Shown: in pieces, positions 36,615 to 47,183 of the stretch
How positions within the stretch are numbered: position 1 is the first letter of the stretch
How the letters are laid out: each line of letters begins with the position of its first letter
Assembly: GCF_001815355.1 (NCBI RefSeq)
Contig: NZ_KV820375.1
Coordinates: 62,001 to 126,000, forward strand
Reading direction: 5' to 3'
Origin: Haemophilus sp. HMSC068C11
Lineage (GTDB): Bacteria > Pseudomonadota > Gammaproteobacteria > Enterobacterales > Pasteurellaceae
DNA length: 64,000 nucleotides
The notes under the pieces: model-generated
Seen by the model: the letters and a program-made list of their open reading frames with translations, nothing else
Told to the model about the DNA's origin: nothing
Database searches by the model: none
Program-made: the position numbers and the translations under genes

Positions 36615-37466
36615 CTAAACAGAGAAAGGATATTTGATTGGTTCGTGAGATTGATAACCCACCACCTTGAAATCATCCATCGTTACCCAAGTCTCAAGAT
36701 CTTCAAGAGTTTTAATATCAGGATTAATTTCTAATTGTGGTGACGGGAATGGTTCACGTTTTAATTGCACATCACGCATTAACTCAAGTTGGTCTTCATA
36801 AATATGCGCATTTACAATTTTATGATATGCCTTACCCGGTTTATTGCCAGTAATTTGCGCCATTAATGCAAGGAAAGTAAAAACTTGAATTTGATTGAAA
36901 TTTAAGCCAAGTGGCACATCACAAGAACGCTGATAGCTAGTTAAGTGCAATGTATCGCCCACTAAGGAGAAGGTGTGTGTGTGCATGCAAGGACGCAAAC
37001 AACCCAGATCAAATTCACCCGGATTAAAGAAAGTCAGGATCTCACCGCGGTCATCGATACCTCGACTTAAATTATTCACAATTTTACGAAGTTGATCGAT
37101 GGTTTCGCCATTCGGTTTACGCCATGCTCTACCTTGCACACCATAGACGCGGCCCATATCATCGGTGCCTTTACGGTGTGGATTGGCAAGCCAAGCGGCA
37201 TTTTCATTGGCATTGGCATCCCATGTTTTGGTGCCAAGTTTACGGAAATCTGCCGCATTATCATAACCACGGATATAGCCTAAAAACTCCGCAATTGCCG
37301 CTTTCCAATAGCTTTTTCGCGTGGTAATTAAGGGGAATTGATTATTAGCAACATCATATTCTAAATCCGCATTAATCACTGTAAGGCAACGCTTACCAGT
37401 ACGCTCATTAGCAACCCACTCACCTTCATTTACAATACGTCGGCAAAGATCTAAATATTGTTTCAT
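36615..37466 (-). CDS. thyA: Thymidylate synthase
   Basis: A 283-residue enzyme making dTMP from dUMP with methylenetetrahydrofolate. The catalytic Cys is in [14 protein letters not shown] (about 152-165), the phosphate-binding arginine block is [15 protein letters not shown] (about 181-195), and VYGVQGRAW is the substrate loop. The residue after the catalytic Cys is Met where E. coli has His (PCH); I recall the same in H. influenzae ThyA, so this is lineage-normal. It lies in a dense minus-strand run lgt-thyA-tadA with gaps of about ten bases. Confidence 0.97.
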   Translation of the reverse strand: MKQYLDLCRRIVNEGEWVANERTGKRCLTVINADLEYDVANNQFPLITTRKSYWKAAIAEFLGYIRGYDNAADFRKLGTKTWDANANENAAWLANPHRKGTDDMGRVYGVQGRAWRKPNGETIDQLRKIVNNLSRGIDDRGEILTFFNPGEFDLGCLRPCMHTHTFSLVGDTLHLTSYQRSCDVPLGLNFNQIQVFTFLALMAQITGNKPGKAYHKIVNAHIYEDQLELMRDVQLKREPFPSPQLEINPDIKTLEDLETWVTMDDFKVVGYQSHEPIKYPFSV

Positions 37467-37475
37467 AAAAACTCC

Positions 37476-38285
37476 TTACTGATGAACCGCACTTTTAGAG
37501 CGATTGTATGCCCATGCCATAATTAACCCACCGCCAATAATCATCGGCAAACAAAGCGCTTGTCCACGAGTCATGATGCCTAAGAAAGATTCCACTTCAG
37601 GCTCACGGACATATTCAACGATAAAACGGAAAATCCCGTAACCAACAAGGAATAATCCTGCTACCGAACCTACAGGACGAGGCTTTTTAATAAAGACATT
37701 CAGAATAATAAACAGCACGAAACCTTCTAAGAACGCCTCATAAAGCTGTGAAGGATGGCGAGGTAATAACAATGGATCATTTGGGAAAATCATGGCCCAA
37801 GGGACATCTGTTTCTCGTCCCCAAAGTTCTAAATTGATGAAATTACCAATTCGTCCCATCCCTAAGCCAAATGGAATCAAGGGCGCCACAAAATCTGCCG
37901 TTTGCCAAAAGCTTCTTTTTTGAGAATAAGAGGTCCAAATCATTGAGATAATCACCCCAATTAATCCACCATGGAATGACATTCCCCCTTCCCAAACATG
38001 AAATAAATACAGCGGATCTTGTACAAAATGATCGAAATTATAGAAGAAAACATCCCCAATGCGACCACCTAAGAACACGCCCATAAAGCCATTAAAAAGT
38101 AACGTATCCACTTGATCGACTGTCCAACCACTATTTGGTTGATTGGCACGACGAACCGCTAGCCAACGAGCAAAGATAAAGCCTAATAAATACATTAAAC
38201 CATACCAACGCAACCCTATATTGCTATTACCAAAAGTGAAAATAGTCGGATCAAAATGCGGAAGCATCAAAAATTCTGAATTCAT
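37476..38285 (-). CDS. lgt: Phosphatidylglycerol-prolipoprotein diacylglyceryl transferase
   Basis: A 269-residue inner-membrane enzyme with seven hydrophobic segments. It adds diacylglycerol from phosphatidylglycerol to the lipobox Cys of prolipoproteins. The signature [17 protein letters not shown] (about 137-153) and the functional HGGLIGV segment (about 104-110) are present. It is next to thyA, as in E. coli and many relatives. An uptake sequence overlaps the 3' end (37486-37494). Confidence 0.97.
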   Translation of the reverse strand: MNSEFLMLPHFDPTIFTFGNSNIGLRWYGLMYLLGFIFARWLAVRRANQPNSGWTVDQVDTLLFNGFMGVFLGGRIGDVFFYNFDHFVQDPLYLFHVWEGGMSFHGGLIGVIISMIWTSYSQKRSFWQTADFVAPLIPFGLGMGRIGNFINLELWGRETDVPWAMIFPNDPLLLPRHPSQLYEAFLEGFVLFIILNVFIKKPRPVGSVAGLFLVGYGIFRFIVEYVREPEVESFLGIMTRGQALCLPMIIGGGLIMAWAYNRSKSAVHQ

Positions 38286-38293
38286 AACATTCC

Positions 38294-39088
38294 TTATTTA
38301 ATAAACATATCAACTGCGATCGCAATTAATAGCAAGGCAAAGCCTTTTTTCAAGGTTGGGACAGGGAGTTTGGAGGTTGCTGTTGCCCCTAGTTTAGAAG
38401 TGAAGAATGAAGTGCCCGTAATACCAAGCACGGCAGGCAAATAAACATAACCTAGGGAATAATCTGGCATGGAAGGATTACCCCAACCACTCACCATAAA
38501 GCTAAACATGCCTGATAAACCAAGAAGTGCCCCACAGAATGCAGAAGAACCGATAGATTTTTTCATATCAATCCCGCGGGAATTTAAAAATGGCACGATA
38601 AAACCACCACCGCCAACGCCTGCTGCACTTGATGCCATCCCAATTAAAATACCACCGATAACAGATGCTTGTGTTGTTAAAGGTTTGGTTTTCCCTGTGT
38701 TTTTCTTAATAGAAATCACCATTTTTGCCGCTAAATATACGACTAAACAGGCAAAGATTTTGGCTGATACATCACGATCAAGTTTGCCAATAAACAAACC
38801 AGAGATAAAGACCGAGATCATCACCATCGGTGCCAATACTTTCACGGCACTCCAGACTATATTACCTAGTTTATGATGACGCTGTGCAGAAGAAAATCCA
38901 GTAATCACAATGGTTGCAAATGAAGTCCCTAATGCGGTAGACATCAGCAAGGGTTCAGGTACGCCTACCATCGGCAATAAATAAACCAAGGTAGGGACGA
39001 TAATTAACCCACCACCAATGCCAAATAATCCCGCAAGAAAACCAACCACAGACCCGACAAGCAAACAAAGTAAAATAAAAGTGAGCAT
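38294..39088 (-). CDS. TauE/SafE family permease
   Basis: A 264-residue membrane protein with two repeated halves, each opening with a glycine-rich segment: [20 protein letters not shown] (about 15-34) and [20 protein letters not shown] (about 150-169). This is the TauE/SafE (DUF81) layout; members export sulfite, sulfoacetate or other small organic anions. The substrate here is unknown. Its first base overlaps the rppH stop, and lgt follows 8 bases after its end, so rppH through tadA may form one transcript. Confidence 0.88.
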   Translation of the reverse strand: MLTFILLCLLVGSVVGFLAGLFGIGGGLIIVPTLVYLLPMVGVPEPLLMSTALGTSFATIVITGFSSAQRHHKLGNIVWSAVKVLAPMVMISVFISGLFIGKLDRDVSAKIFACLVVYLAAKMVISIKKNTGKTKPLTTQASVIGGILIGMASSAAGVGGGGFIVPFLNSRGIDMKKSIGSSAFCGALLGLSGMFSFMVSGWGNPSMPDYSLGYVYLPAVLGITGTSFFTSKLGATATSKLPVPTLKKGFALLLIAIAVDMFIK

Positions 39089-39681
39089 TATTGCCCCCTT
39101 GATTTATAAAACGAACGTTTTTGATATTTAGAAGAACCATTTTTACGCGGCGCATGATAAGGTTTATTTGTCTCATGCTCTTGCGAATTTTCAAGCAATG
39201 TTTTTTCGTTGCCAAACATCACTTGGGCAAACTCTTTCATCGCTTTGCGATAAACATCTTTCTTAAAGGACACAACCTGACGTACGGGATACCAAAAACT
39301 TACCCAACGCCAACCATCAAATTCTGGTGATTTTGTTGTGTTCATATTAATATTTTTTTCATCCCCCACTAATTGCAACAAAAACCAACGTTGTTTTTGC
39401 CCAATACACACGGGTTTGCTGTCATAACGCAGCAATCTTTTCGGCAGCTTATAACGCAACCAATGTTTAGACGCGTAAAGCACCTTCACATCTTTGGGTT
39501 GCAAACCAACCTCTTCATATAATTCACGATACATGGCTTGTTCGGCACTTTCATTATCGTTAATTCCACCTTGCGGGAATTGCCACGAATTCTGCCCGTA
39601 TCGTTTAGCCCAAAGCACCTGCCCTTTGCGATTACAAATGACAATGCCTACATTTGGACGGTAGCCATCAAAATCGATCAC
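39088..39681 (-). CDS. rppH: RNA pyrophosphohydrolase RppH
   Basis: A 197-residue Nudix hydrolase that converts 5'-triphosphate mRNAs to monophosphates and so triggers RNase E decay. It begins [20 protein letters not shown], and the Nudix box [20 protein letters not shown] (about 38-57) continues VGL. The C-terminal tail is basic and Ser/Lys-rich ([18 protein letters not shown]). Upstream lies the 484-base DnaA-box-rich gap, which must hold its promoter. Confidence 0.96.
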   Translation of the reverse strand: MIDFDGYRPNVGIVICNRKGQVLWAKRYGQNSWQFPQGGINDNESAEQAMYRELYEEVGLQPKDVKVLYASKHWLRYKLPKRLLRYDSKPVCIGQKQRWFLLQLVGDEKNINMNTTKSPEFDGWRWVSFWYPVRQVVSFKKDVYRKAMKEFAQVMFGNEKTLLENSQEHETNKPYHAPRKNGSSKYQKRSFYKSRGQ

Positions 39682-40165
39682 TATCGTTCACCTTAAATTT
39701 TGTACAAAAATAATTTGCAGATTGTTTCATAAATTCGCTTTTTTATCAACTGAATGGGCATATTTACCCTATTGTGGATAACTCTGTGGGTAACACTTGG
39801 ATAGTCTAAATTTAACTGTGTATAAAAATTAAAAACCGCTTTTCACACTTCATTTTTTTCATTTTTGCATAACCTTTAATCAAAAATTTTCCAAAAAAAA
39901 TGACCGCACTTTTTCTCATCAAAGTGCGGTCAAAAATTCAGCCATTTTTTAGTTTAAACATTCCTGGCTTGGTGAAGAAATAACAGCTGTGAGTTATTCA
40001 ATATTTCTGTGGATAAAATTGTGATTGAGCAAATGGTGACTGTTGCATAACTCTTCTTAGCATTTTACCATAGAGCTTTGATGAAAAATTTTATCTTTAA
40101 TTTCATAAAGATAACGCTTATTCACAGAAATCATCTTATTCACATTCAAGTAAAAATTTTAGTGG
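39682..40165. other. Gene-free gap with a cluster of DnaA boxes
   Basis: An AT-rich 484-base gap between rppH and ampD. It holds TGTGGATAA at 39773-39781 and 40008-40016 (both the perfect box TTATCCACA read on the other strand), TGTGTATAA at 39817-39825 (TTATACACA), TTATTCACA at 40118-40126 and 40136-40144, and near-matches TGTGGGTAA (39785-39793) and TGTGAGTTA (39988-39996). I find no GATC anywhere in it. An inverted pair of uptake sequences is in the middle. It could be a DnaA-binding or titration site, or less likely a replication origin. Confidence 0.6.
39901..39932. repeat. Inverted pair of uptake sequences between ampD and rppH
   Basis: Perfect 12-bp arms TGACCGCACTTT (39901-39912) and AAAGTGCGGTCA (39921-39932), 8-base loop, with A- and T-runs outside. 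It can act as a terminator in both directions; it lies about 230 bases past the ampD stop. Confidence 0.8.
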
Positions 40166-40729
40166 TTATTTTTCATCCAAGCCTTTTTTGACTAACGCTA
40201 AATAGCGTTCCCATTCAAAATATTGACCTGGATCGATCTTACGACCAGGCGAAATATCGCAATGCCCAACGATACGATCGAGCGTTATTTTCGGGTAAGC
40301 TTGCATGATATCTCGTGTTAATGCAGCAAGCACTTGGTATTGCTCCGCTGTAAAAGGTTGTTCATTACTGCCCTCTAGCTCAATCCCAATCGCAAAATCA
40401 TTACATTTATCCCGTCCTTCAAAGCAAGAAAGCCCCGCATGCCATGCTCTATCATTGAAACTAACGTACTGTGTCACCTTGCCATCCCGTTCAATTAAAC
40501 AATGGGCAGACACGCGAAATTGATAAATTTCCTCAAAATAGGGATGGATGGTTGGATCGAGTTTACCTTGGAAAAAATCATCTACATATCCACCACCAAA
40601 TTGTTCTGGCGGCAAACTGATGTAATGAATGACGAGTAATGAAATATCCTCTACATCAGGACGTTCATCAAAATGTGGTGAAATCACTTTTCTTGCCTGG
40701 CTTAACCAGCCATTTTTTATCTTATTCAT
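40166..40729 (-). CDS. ampD: 1,6-anhydro-N-acetylmuramyl-L-alanine amidase AmpD
   Basis: A 187-residue cytosolic zinc amidase that recycles murein fragments by cutting anhydro-MurNAc from the peptide; it also sets the inducer level for AmpR where present. Visible zinc and active-site parts: [10 protein letters not shown] (about 31-40, His ligand), [20 protein letters not shown] (about 92-111) and [19 protein letters not shown] (about 151-169; His, Asp and Lys). It is divergent from pilA across 142 bases that carry the CRP-S element, the arrangement I remember from H. influenzae. Confidence 0.95.
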   Translation of the reverse strand: MNKIKNGWLSQARKVISPHFDERPDVEDISLLVIHYISLPPEQFGGGYVDDFFQGKLDPTIHPYFEEIYQFRVSAHCLIERDGKVTQYVSFNDRAWHAGLSCFEGRDKCNDFAIGIELEGSNEQPFTAEQYQVLAALTRDIMQAYPKITLDRIVGHCDISPGRKIDPGQYFEWERYLALVKKGLDEK

Positions 40730-40754
40730 CTGTTTTTCTGCGATTAAATTTTAT

Positions 40755-40776
40755 TTTTACGATCGAGATCGCAAAA
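40755..40776 (+). promoter_or_regulatory. CRP-S (Sxy-dependent) competence site upstream of pilA
   Basis: A 22-base near-palindrome: left arm TTTTACGATC (40755-40764), right arm GATCGCAAAA shifted into 40767-40776. Against the CRP-S ideal (TTTTGCGATC-NN-GATCGCAAAA) only one base differs (A for G at 40759). It ends 95 bases before the pilA ATG. This site type requires Sxy as well as cAMP-Crp. Confidence 0.88.
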
Positions 40777-40871
40777 GAAGTGCGGTCAGTTTCACTTTCA
40801 TTTTTCCCTTTTACACAATGTTGCAGCCAATCCTGGCATTTTTTTATTCAACCAAAAGGAAATTTAATTTA

Positions 40872-41315
40872 ATGAAACTCACTTTTTCTAAACCTTTACA
40901 TAAAGGTTTTACGTTAATTGAATTGATGATCGTGATTGCGATTATTGCTATTCTCGCAACGATCGCCATTCCGTCTTATCAAAATTATACCAAAAAAGCA
41001 GCTATCTCCGAATTGTTACAAGCTTCTGCACCTTATAAATCTGATGTGGAACTATGTATCTATAGCACCAATGCCCCAACAAACTGTTCAGGTGGCTCAA
41101 ATGGCATTGCAGCAGATATCACTACCGCAAAAGGCTATGTCAAATCCATCACCACGAAATCAGGTGTGATTACGGTGACAGGAAATGGTGCATTGGATGG
41201 GATCAGTTATTCTTTAACGGCGACAGGCTCAACCTCATCAGGTGTTACCTGGACAACCGCCTGCCCAAGCAATGCGGATTTATTCCCTGCGGGTTTCTGC
41301 TCTCCTACCAAATAG
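40872..41315 (+). CDS. pilA: Type IV prepilin PilA
   Basis: A 147-residue pilin. The start is the ATG at 40872, which gives a short basic leader cut by prepilin peptidase in [20 protein letters not shown] (Gly at -1, Phe at +1, Glu at +5). The open frame extends 81 codons upstream, but that part runs through ampD and the promoter and is not a leader. The globular part has four cysteines, with a C-terminal pair ([20 protein letters not shown]) forming the usual D-region loop. It heads pilABCD, which is needed for DNA uptake and twitching in Haemophilus. A CRP-S site and uptake sequence (40778-40786) lie upstream. Confidence 0.96.
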   Translation: MKLTFSKPLHKGFTLIELMIVIAIIAILATIAIPSYQNYTKKAAISELLQASAPYKSDVELCIYSTNAPTNCSGGSNGIAADITTAKGYVKSITTKSGVITVTGNGALDGISYSLTATGSTSSGVTWTTACPSNADLFPAGFCSPTK

Positions 41316-41321
41316 CGAAAC

Positions 41322-42701
41322 ATGGCCTATCAAGCAGTCGCAAAAAATGGCGAGATTTATCATATCTCGCCACAATATTGGCAACAAAACCAACAGCAAC
41401 AAGCTTTGCTGCTGCGTTACTTTGCGCTCCCTCTTAAAGAAGACGAACACCATTTATGGCTTGCGGTGGATTCGCTGAATAATCTTGCGGCTTGTGAAAC
41501 CTTTGCTTTTTTAAGTGGAAAATTGGTTGAACCGATTTTATTTGAAACGACTCAACTCAAGCAACTTTTACAATCCCTTGCACCTAAAGCCAATCAAATA
41601 GAAGAACAAACGACGTTTTATCATCATTCTGAAGATGAAAACACGGCTAATTTATCTCATGAAGATGAACCTGTTATTCAATTATTAAACAGTATTTTTG
41701 AAACCGCCCTACAAAAAAATGCCTCCGATATTCATTTAGAAACTCAGCCAAATGGGCTCTTAATTCGTTTACGTATTGATGGCGTACTCCAACCACAGCC
41801 AGTAATCAGTAAAGCACTCGCTAATCGTGTAATTTCTCGTTTAAAACTCTTAGCCAAACTGGATATCAGTGAAACTCGATTACCACAAGATGGTCGCTTT
41901 CAATTCAAAACCACATTCTCCGATATTTTAGATTTCCGCCTTTCTACCTTGCCCACGCATTGGGGAGAAAAAGCGGTATTACGATTACAACAAAATAAAC
42001 CTGTTCAATTAAGTTTTGCTGAACTTGGCATGACACAAAACCAACAAAATCAATTTCAACATGCACTCAGCCAACCTCAAGGTTTAATTCTGGTGACTGG
42101 ACCAACGGGAAGCGGAAAAAGTATCTCGCTTTATACCGCACTTCAATGGCTCAATACGCCAGATAAACATATTATGACGGCAGAAGATCCCGTTGAAATT
42201 GAATTAGAAGGCATTATTCAAACTCAAGTAAATCCGCAAATCGGTTTAGATTTTAGCCGATTACTTCGTACATTTTTACGACAAGATCCCGACATTATTA
42301 TGCTTGGTGAAATTCGAGATGAAGAAAGTGCATTGATGGCATTAAGAGCGGCTCAAACAGGTCATCTAGTGCTTTCTACCTTGCATACCAATGATGCCAT
42401 CTCAGCCATTTCACGCTTGCAACAATTAGGCATTCAATCTCACGAAATTGAAAACAGTCTCTTATTAGTTATCGCACAACGATTGGTACGCAAACGTTGC
42501 TTAAAGTGCGGTCAACATTTTGGTAATTCTTGTGATTGCCATCAGGGGTATCAAGGCCGTATTGGGGTATATCAATTTTTACAATGCGAAAACAACCGTT
42601 ACCAAACTGATTTCGATTCACTTTATCAAAGCGCGTTAGAAAAAGTGAAAGATCGCATCACTGATCTCGCCGAAATTCAACGCGTGTTAGGTAAAAAATA
42701 G
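41322..42701 (+). CDS. pilB: Type IV pilus assembly ATPase PilB
   Basis: A 459-residue GspE/PilB extension ATPase, on the short side for the family (about 560) because the N-terminal domain is reduced. Walker A GPTGSGKS (about 258-265), Asp box (AEDPVEIELEG), Walker B MLGEIRDEESA (about 326-336) and His box HLVLSTLHTND (about 346-356) are intact. The tetracysteine zinc site near the end is CLKCGQHFGNSCDCH, containing an in-frame uptake sequence (42504-42512). It starts 6 bases after pilA. Confidence 0.96.
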   Translation: MAYQAVAKNGEIYHISPQYWQQNQQQQALLLRYFALPLKEDEHHLWLAVDSLNNLAACETFAFLSGKLVEPILFETTQLKQLLQSLAPKANQIEEQTTFYHHSEDENTANLSHEDEPVIQLLNSIFETALQKNASDIHLETQPNGLLIRLRIDGVLQPQPVISKALANRVISRLKLLAKLDISETRLPQDGRFQFKTTFSDILDFRLSTLPTHWGEKAVLRLQQNKPVQLSFAELGMTQNQQNQFQHALSQPQGLILVTGPTGSGKSISLYTALQWLNTPDKHIMTAEDPVEIELEGIIQTQVNPQIGLDFSRLLRTFLRQDPDIIMLGEIRDEESALMALRAAQTGHLVLSTLHTNDAISAISRLQQLGIQSHEIENSLLLVIAQRLVRKRCLKCGQHFGNSCDCHQGYQGRIGVYQFLQCENNRYQTDFDSLYQSALEKVKDRITDLAEIQRVLGKK

Positions 42702-42709
42702 GTATCACT

Positions 42710-43933
42710 ATGGCAAAGCAAAAACTCTTTTATTTTCAAGCCTATGATCAGCGACAACAATGGCAAAAAGGCAGTCTGGTTGCCCAATCTAAACAAGCTG
42801 CACAATTCCAGTTAATCGCAAAAGGTTTTAGCCACATTCGCTTGCAACAAGATTGGCAACTGAATCAGAAACCTAAAAATGCTGAGATCAGTGCTTTATT
42901 AAATCAGTTAGCTACACTACTCAGCTCTGCCATTCCATTAAAAAATGCATTGCACATTTTGCAAGATAACTGCACGCAATTGGGATTGCATCAGTGGCTT
43001 GGCGTCTTAATTGAGTTAATTGAAAGTGGTCTTCCGTTTTCGCAAAGCTTGGAAATTCAAGGAAAGTATTTAAACTTTCAGGAGATTCAACTTATTCAAG
43101 TTGGAGAAATGACAGGAAAACTGGCGGAGGTATGCACTAAAATCGCAGAACGTCGAACGCAATCATTAACGCTTCAACGCAAATTGCAAAAAATTATGCT
43201 TTATCCTGCCATGGTATTAGGTATTTCGCTTTCACTTACGTTGATTTTATTACTCTTCGTTGTACCACAATTTGCTGAAATGTATGGCGAAAACTCAGCT
43301 GAGTTACCTACATTAACTGCCGTATTATTAGCCATGTCTCAATTCCTACAACATCATTTTATTTCATTGATGATTATCTGTATTTTCGCTCTTTTTATGC
43401 TGAAGATGGCATTAAAACATTCTCTTTGGTTAAATCAAAAAAAGAATGCGCTGATTAGTCGCATGCCGATTTGGGGCAATATCATTTGCCTTTCTCGCTT
43501 AATCAGTTTTAGCCATAACCTGCAATTAATGCTTCAATCAGGAGTGGCATTAACGCCAGCCTTAAATAGCTTCCTACCCAAACAACAAACCTGGCAAACA
43601 CAACGTACCTTAAAAGGTGATATTCTGCTACAACAAGAAGTGCGGTCAATTTTACAGTGGGTTTCTCAAGGTTACCCATTTTCAGAAAGTGTCAGTAGCC
43701 ATCTTTTTCCAATAGAAGCGCAGCAAATGCTACAAATTGGAGAGAAAAGTGGAAAACTTGCGTTGATGTTGCGCCATATTGCTGATAACTATCAAGAAAA
43801 GCTCAATCATCAAATTGATTTACTTTCTCAACTGCTAGAACCTTTAATGATGCTCATCATTGGTAGTTTAATTGGTATTATTATGATGGGTATGTATCTG
43901 CCGATTTTCAATATGGGATCGGTAATCCAATGA
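42710..43933 (+). CDS. pilC: Type IV pilus inner-membrane platform protein PilC
   Basis: A 407-residue GspF-type platform protein with two repeats of the T2SSF domain. The first has LATLLSSAIPLKNALHIL (about 68-85) and GEMTGKLAEVC; the second has MLQSGVALTPALNSFL and GEKSGKLALMLRHIA (about 344-358). Membrane segments are near 165-190, 215-235 and the C-terminus (PLMMLIIGSLIGIIMMGMYL). It couples PilB motion to pilin assembly. The stop overlaps the pilD ATG by four bases. Confidence 0.95.
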   Translation: MAKQKLFYFQAYDQRQQWQKGSLVAQSKQAAQFQLIAKGFSHIRLQQDWQLNQKPKNAEISALLNQLATLLSSAIPLKNALHILQDNCTQLGLHQWLGVLIELIESGLPFSQSLEIQGKYLNFQEIQLIQVGEMTGKLAEVCTKIAERRTQSLTLQRKLQKIMLYPAMVLGISLSLTLILLLFVVPQFAEMYGENSAELPTLTAVLLAMSQFLQHHFISLMIICIFALFMLKMALKHSLWLNQKKNALISRMPIWGNIICLSRLISFSHNLQLMLQSGVALTPALNSFLPKQQTWQTQRTLKGDILLQQEVRSILQWVSQGYPFSESVSSHLFPIEAQQMLQIGEKSGKLALMLRHIADNYQEKLNHQIDLLSQLLEPLMMLIIGSLIGIIMMGMYLPIFNMGSVIQ

Positions 43934-44607
43934 TGATATTAGCCTTTTTCTTATTAGGTGGTTTAGCGGGCATCTTTGCTTGGCTTTATATTGATCATTT
44001 TATCCCTAATCTCCAACAAGAAATTTATCAGAACTATATCGAACTTTACTCTGAAAACAGACCCATTTTCCATAGCGAAAAAGCAGCCATTCAATCTCAA
44101 AAGTGCGGTCATATTTTCCTTTATTTTTTAGGGTTTGGACTCTGTTTTGCTGCACTCTATTATTTTCTTCAGGATGAATTATTTACTTTATGGCTCGCGA
44201 TTACGCTTAGTCTCATCTTTGTTATCAGTTGGATAGACTGGCATTATCAACTGATTTCACCTACACCTTGCCTATTTTTATTTTTCCTAGGGCTATTCGG
44301 CGCACATCAAGAATTTTCAATTCTGACGATTTCTCAAAGTTTAGAAAGTGCGGTTAGTTTTTTCTGTGTTTTTTATATCATCTACCATTTGTCTAAATGG
44401 TTTTATAAGAAGGAAGCGTTAGGCCGTGGCGATTATTGGCTCGCTTTAGGAATCGGCACTTATCTCAACATCGAATACTTACCACTTTTCTTATTCATTG
44501 CCTGTTTATTAGGCATCATAGTCTATTGGATTTCTCGTCAGCCCGTTTTACCTTTCGCGCCCTTTCTTTGCTTATCTTTAATCATCACCAGTGCAATAAG
44601 CCTATAA
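43930..44607 (+). CDS. pilD: Prepilin peptidase PilD (short form)
   Basis: A 225-residue polytopic aspartic peptidase that cuts the prepilin leader. Both aspartates are visible: SWIDWHYQLISP (about 95-106) and GRGDYWLALGIG (about 165-176). It lacks the N-terminal cysteine-rich (CxxC) region of longer PilD/GspO enzymes, the zinc-binding site linked to pilin N-methylation. The GxGD box is GRGD where many relatives have G(A/G)GD. I remember H. influenzae PilD as similarly short. Two uptake sequences (44101, 44346) lie inside. Confidence 0.92.
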   Translation: MMILAFFLLGGLAGIFAWLYIDHFIPNLQQEIYQNYIELYSENRPIFHSEKAAIQSQKCGHIFLYFLGFGLCFAALYYFLQDELFTLWLAITLSLIFVISWIDWHYQLISPTPCLFLFFLGLFGAHQEFSILTISQSLESAVSFFCVFYIIYHLSKWFYKKEALGRGDYWLALGIGTYLNIEYLPLFLFIACLLGIIVYWISRQPVLPFAPFLCLSLIITSAISL

Positions 44608-44642
44608 ATGTAATATATTGGCAACATTGAAAAATATTGTGT

Positions 44643-45511
<869 letters not shown>

Positions 45512-45515
<4 letters not shown>

Positions 45516-45793
45516 GTCTTCAGCATCACGACAATGGTAAACAGGGAGAGTTTTTCTTACTCGATGAGCAAGGCAAGAAAATCGCGAAACTCACCTATTT
45601 TTATGAAACACCCGACACCATTAATGCTAATCACACGTTTGTTGATGATTCTCTTCGTGGACAAGGTGTGGCAGACAAACTCTATCAAGCCTTAATTCAT
45701 TTTATCCAGGCTAAAAAGCTGACATTGCACCCAACTTGTAGCTATATTGCAAGAAAATGGGAACGAACCCAATCTTCTCAATCCCAAGCTTAA
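45512..45793 (+). CDS. Small GNAT-fold N-acetyltransferase
   Basis: A 93-residue protein of the small Gcn5-related class (YjdJ/NATD1-like). It has the pattern [20 protein letters not shown] (about 43-62), with the acetyl-CoA-binding R-x2-G-x-G/A in [10 protein letters not shown], then [15 protein letters not shown]. The likely start is the ATG at 45512, overlapping the yacG stop; an earlier in-frame ATG (45500) lies inside yacG. Substrate unknown. Confidence 0.82.
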
Positions 45794-45883
45794 ACCTATT
45801 AATAAGCATTTTATTTTTAAGGATATTTTTCCAACTTCGTGGTATCCTTAGCCCCATTTATTTCTGAGAACCTGTTATTTATT

Positions 45884-47143
45884 ATGCAAGAAAATTATTT
45901 AAGTCAGCAGCGGTTTGCTGATCTTCCATTACATCCTATCGTACAAAAAGCCCTACAAGACAAGGGATTTGAATATTGCACCCCTATTCAAGCGTTATCG
46001 TTACCTATTACCTTACAAGGAAAAGATGTTGCTGGCCAAGCGCAAACCGGCACTGGTAAAACAATGGCATTTTTAACGGCAACATTTCATCATTTATTAA
46101 CGCATCAACCTGATTTTGCTACCAATCAACCCCGTGCTTTAATTCTTGCTCCAACCCGTGAACTGGCTGTACAAATTAATCATGATGCTGAGTTATTAGC
46201 GAAAACAAGTGGATTACGAACCGCACTGGCTTATGGTGGTGATGGCTATGATAAACAACTTAAAGCGATTGAAGCAGGTGTGGATATTTTAATTGGTACC
46301 ACTGGTCGTGTGATTGACTATGTGAAACAAGGCATTATTCGTTTAGATGATATCCAAGTCGTAGTATTAGACGAAGCGGATCGTATGTTTGATTTAGGTT
46401 TCATTCGTGATATTCGTTATTTATTACGTAAATGTCCTTCTCCGCAAGAACGACTCACCATGCTCTTTTCTGCAACGCTCTCTTACAAAGTGCGTGAACT
46501 TGCCTTTGAAGATATGAATTCCCCAGAATACATTGAAATTGAACCAGAACAAAAAACGGGGCATCGAATTAAAGAGGAACTATTCTATCCCTCAAATGAA
46601 GACAAAATTCCTCTCTTGCTCACGTTAATGGAAGAGGAATGGCCAGAGCGTTGCATTGTTTTTGCGAATACTAAACATAAATGTGAAGAAATTTGGGGCT
46701 ATTTAGCCGCAGATGGTCATCGAGTAGGATTACTCACGGGTGATGTAGCACAGAAAAAACGTCTTTCATTGCTCAAACAATTTACCGATGGTGAACTCGA
46801 TGTTATCGTCGCAACCGATGTGGCCGCGCGTGGATTACATATTTCAGATGTGACACACGTCTTTAACTTTGATTTACCTGATGATCGAGAAGATTATGTT
46901 CACCGCATTGGCCGTACTGGTCGAGCGGGTGAAAGTGGTGTGTCTATCAGCTTTGCTTGTGAAGAATATGCGATGAATTTACCGGCAATTGAAGAATACA
47001 TTGGTCATTCTATTCCCGTCAGTCAATATGACCCGAATTCATTGATTAGTGATATTCCAAAACCTTATCGTTTAAAACGCAATCCTACGCCTCAAACGAG
47101 AAATATTACGACGAGAAAAACAAACTACCGTCGTAAAAACTAA
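45884..47143 (+). CDS. rhlB: ATP-dependent RNA helicase RhlB
   Basis: A 419-residue DEAD-box helicase, a degradosome component in enterics. Q motif [11 protein letters not shown] (about 33-43), [12 protein letters not shown] (about 54-65), [21 protein letters not shown] (about 163-175), FSATLS, and [10 protein letters not shown] (about 342-351). Alignment with RhlB over RhlE or DeaD is clear from [20 protein letters not shown]. The start is the ATG at 45884 ([11 protein letters not shown]), matching Haemophilus RhlB; the frame runs 15 codons further up without family similarity. The C-terminal tail is short and basic. Confidence 0.96.
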   Translation: MQENYLSQQRFADLPLHPIVQKALQDKGFEYCTPIQALSLPITLQGKDVAGQAQTGTGKTMAFLTATFHHLLTHQPDFATNQPRALILAPTRELAVQINHDAELLAKTSGLRTALAYGGDGYDKQLKAIEAGVDILIGTTGRVIDYVKQGIIRLDDIQVVVLDEADRMFDLGFIRDIRYLLRKCPSPQERLTMLFSATLSYKVRELAFEDMNSPEYIEIEPEQKTGHRIKEELFYPSNEDKIPLLLTLMEEEWPERCIVFANTKHKCEEIWGYLAADGHRVGLLTGDVAQKKRLSLLKQFTDGELDVIVATDVAARGLHISDVTHVFNFDLPDDREDYVHRIGRTGRAGESGVSISFACEEYAMNLPAIEEYIGHSIPVSQYDPNSLISDIPKPYRLKRNPTPQTRNITTRKTNYRRKN

Positions 47144-47148
47144 AAAGA

Positions 47149-47181
47149 AAAGCTGATGAACCTCTTCATCAGCTTTTTTAT
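47149..47181. terminator. Bidirectional terminator between rhlB and mreD
   Basis: Perfect 12-bp stem AAAGCTGATGAA (47149-47160) / TTCATCAGCTTT (47165-47176), loop CCTC, T-run after. The two genes converge on it. Confidence 0.9.
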
Positions 47182-47183
47182 GA

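Noticed and set aside
36615-37466. PCM instead of PCH next to the ThyA catalytic cysteine as a broken active site
   Set aside because: The catalytic Cys, the [10 protein letters not shown] block and full length are intact, and I recall the same residue in H. influenzae ThyA.
38310-38330. TGCGATCGCA near the end of the TauE-type gene, resembling a CRP-S core upstream of lgt
   Set aside because: It lies in coding sequence, lacks the T- and A-tract flanks of CRP-S sites and overlaps a simple GCGATCGC palindrome.
39682-40165. Calling the DnaA-box gap the chromosomal origin outright
   Set aside because: No GATC sites, no gidA/mnmG, mioC or dnaA neighbour and no recognisable 13-mer unwinding repeats. 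I kept it as a DnaA-binding cluster.
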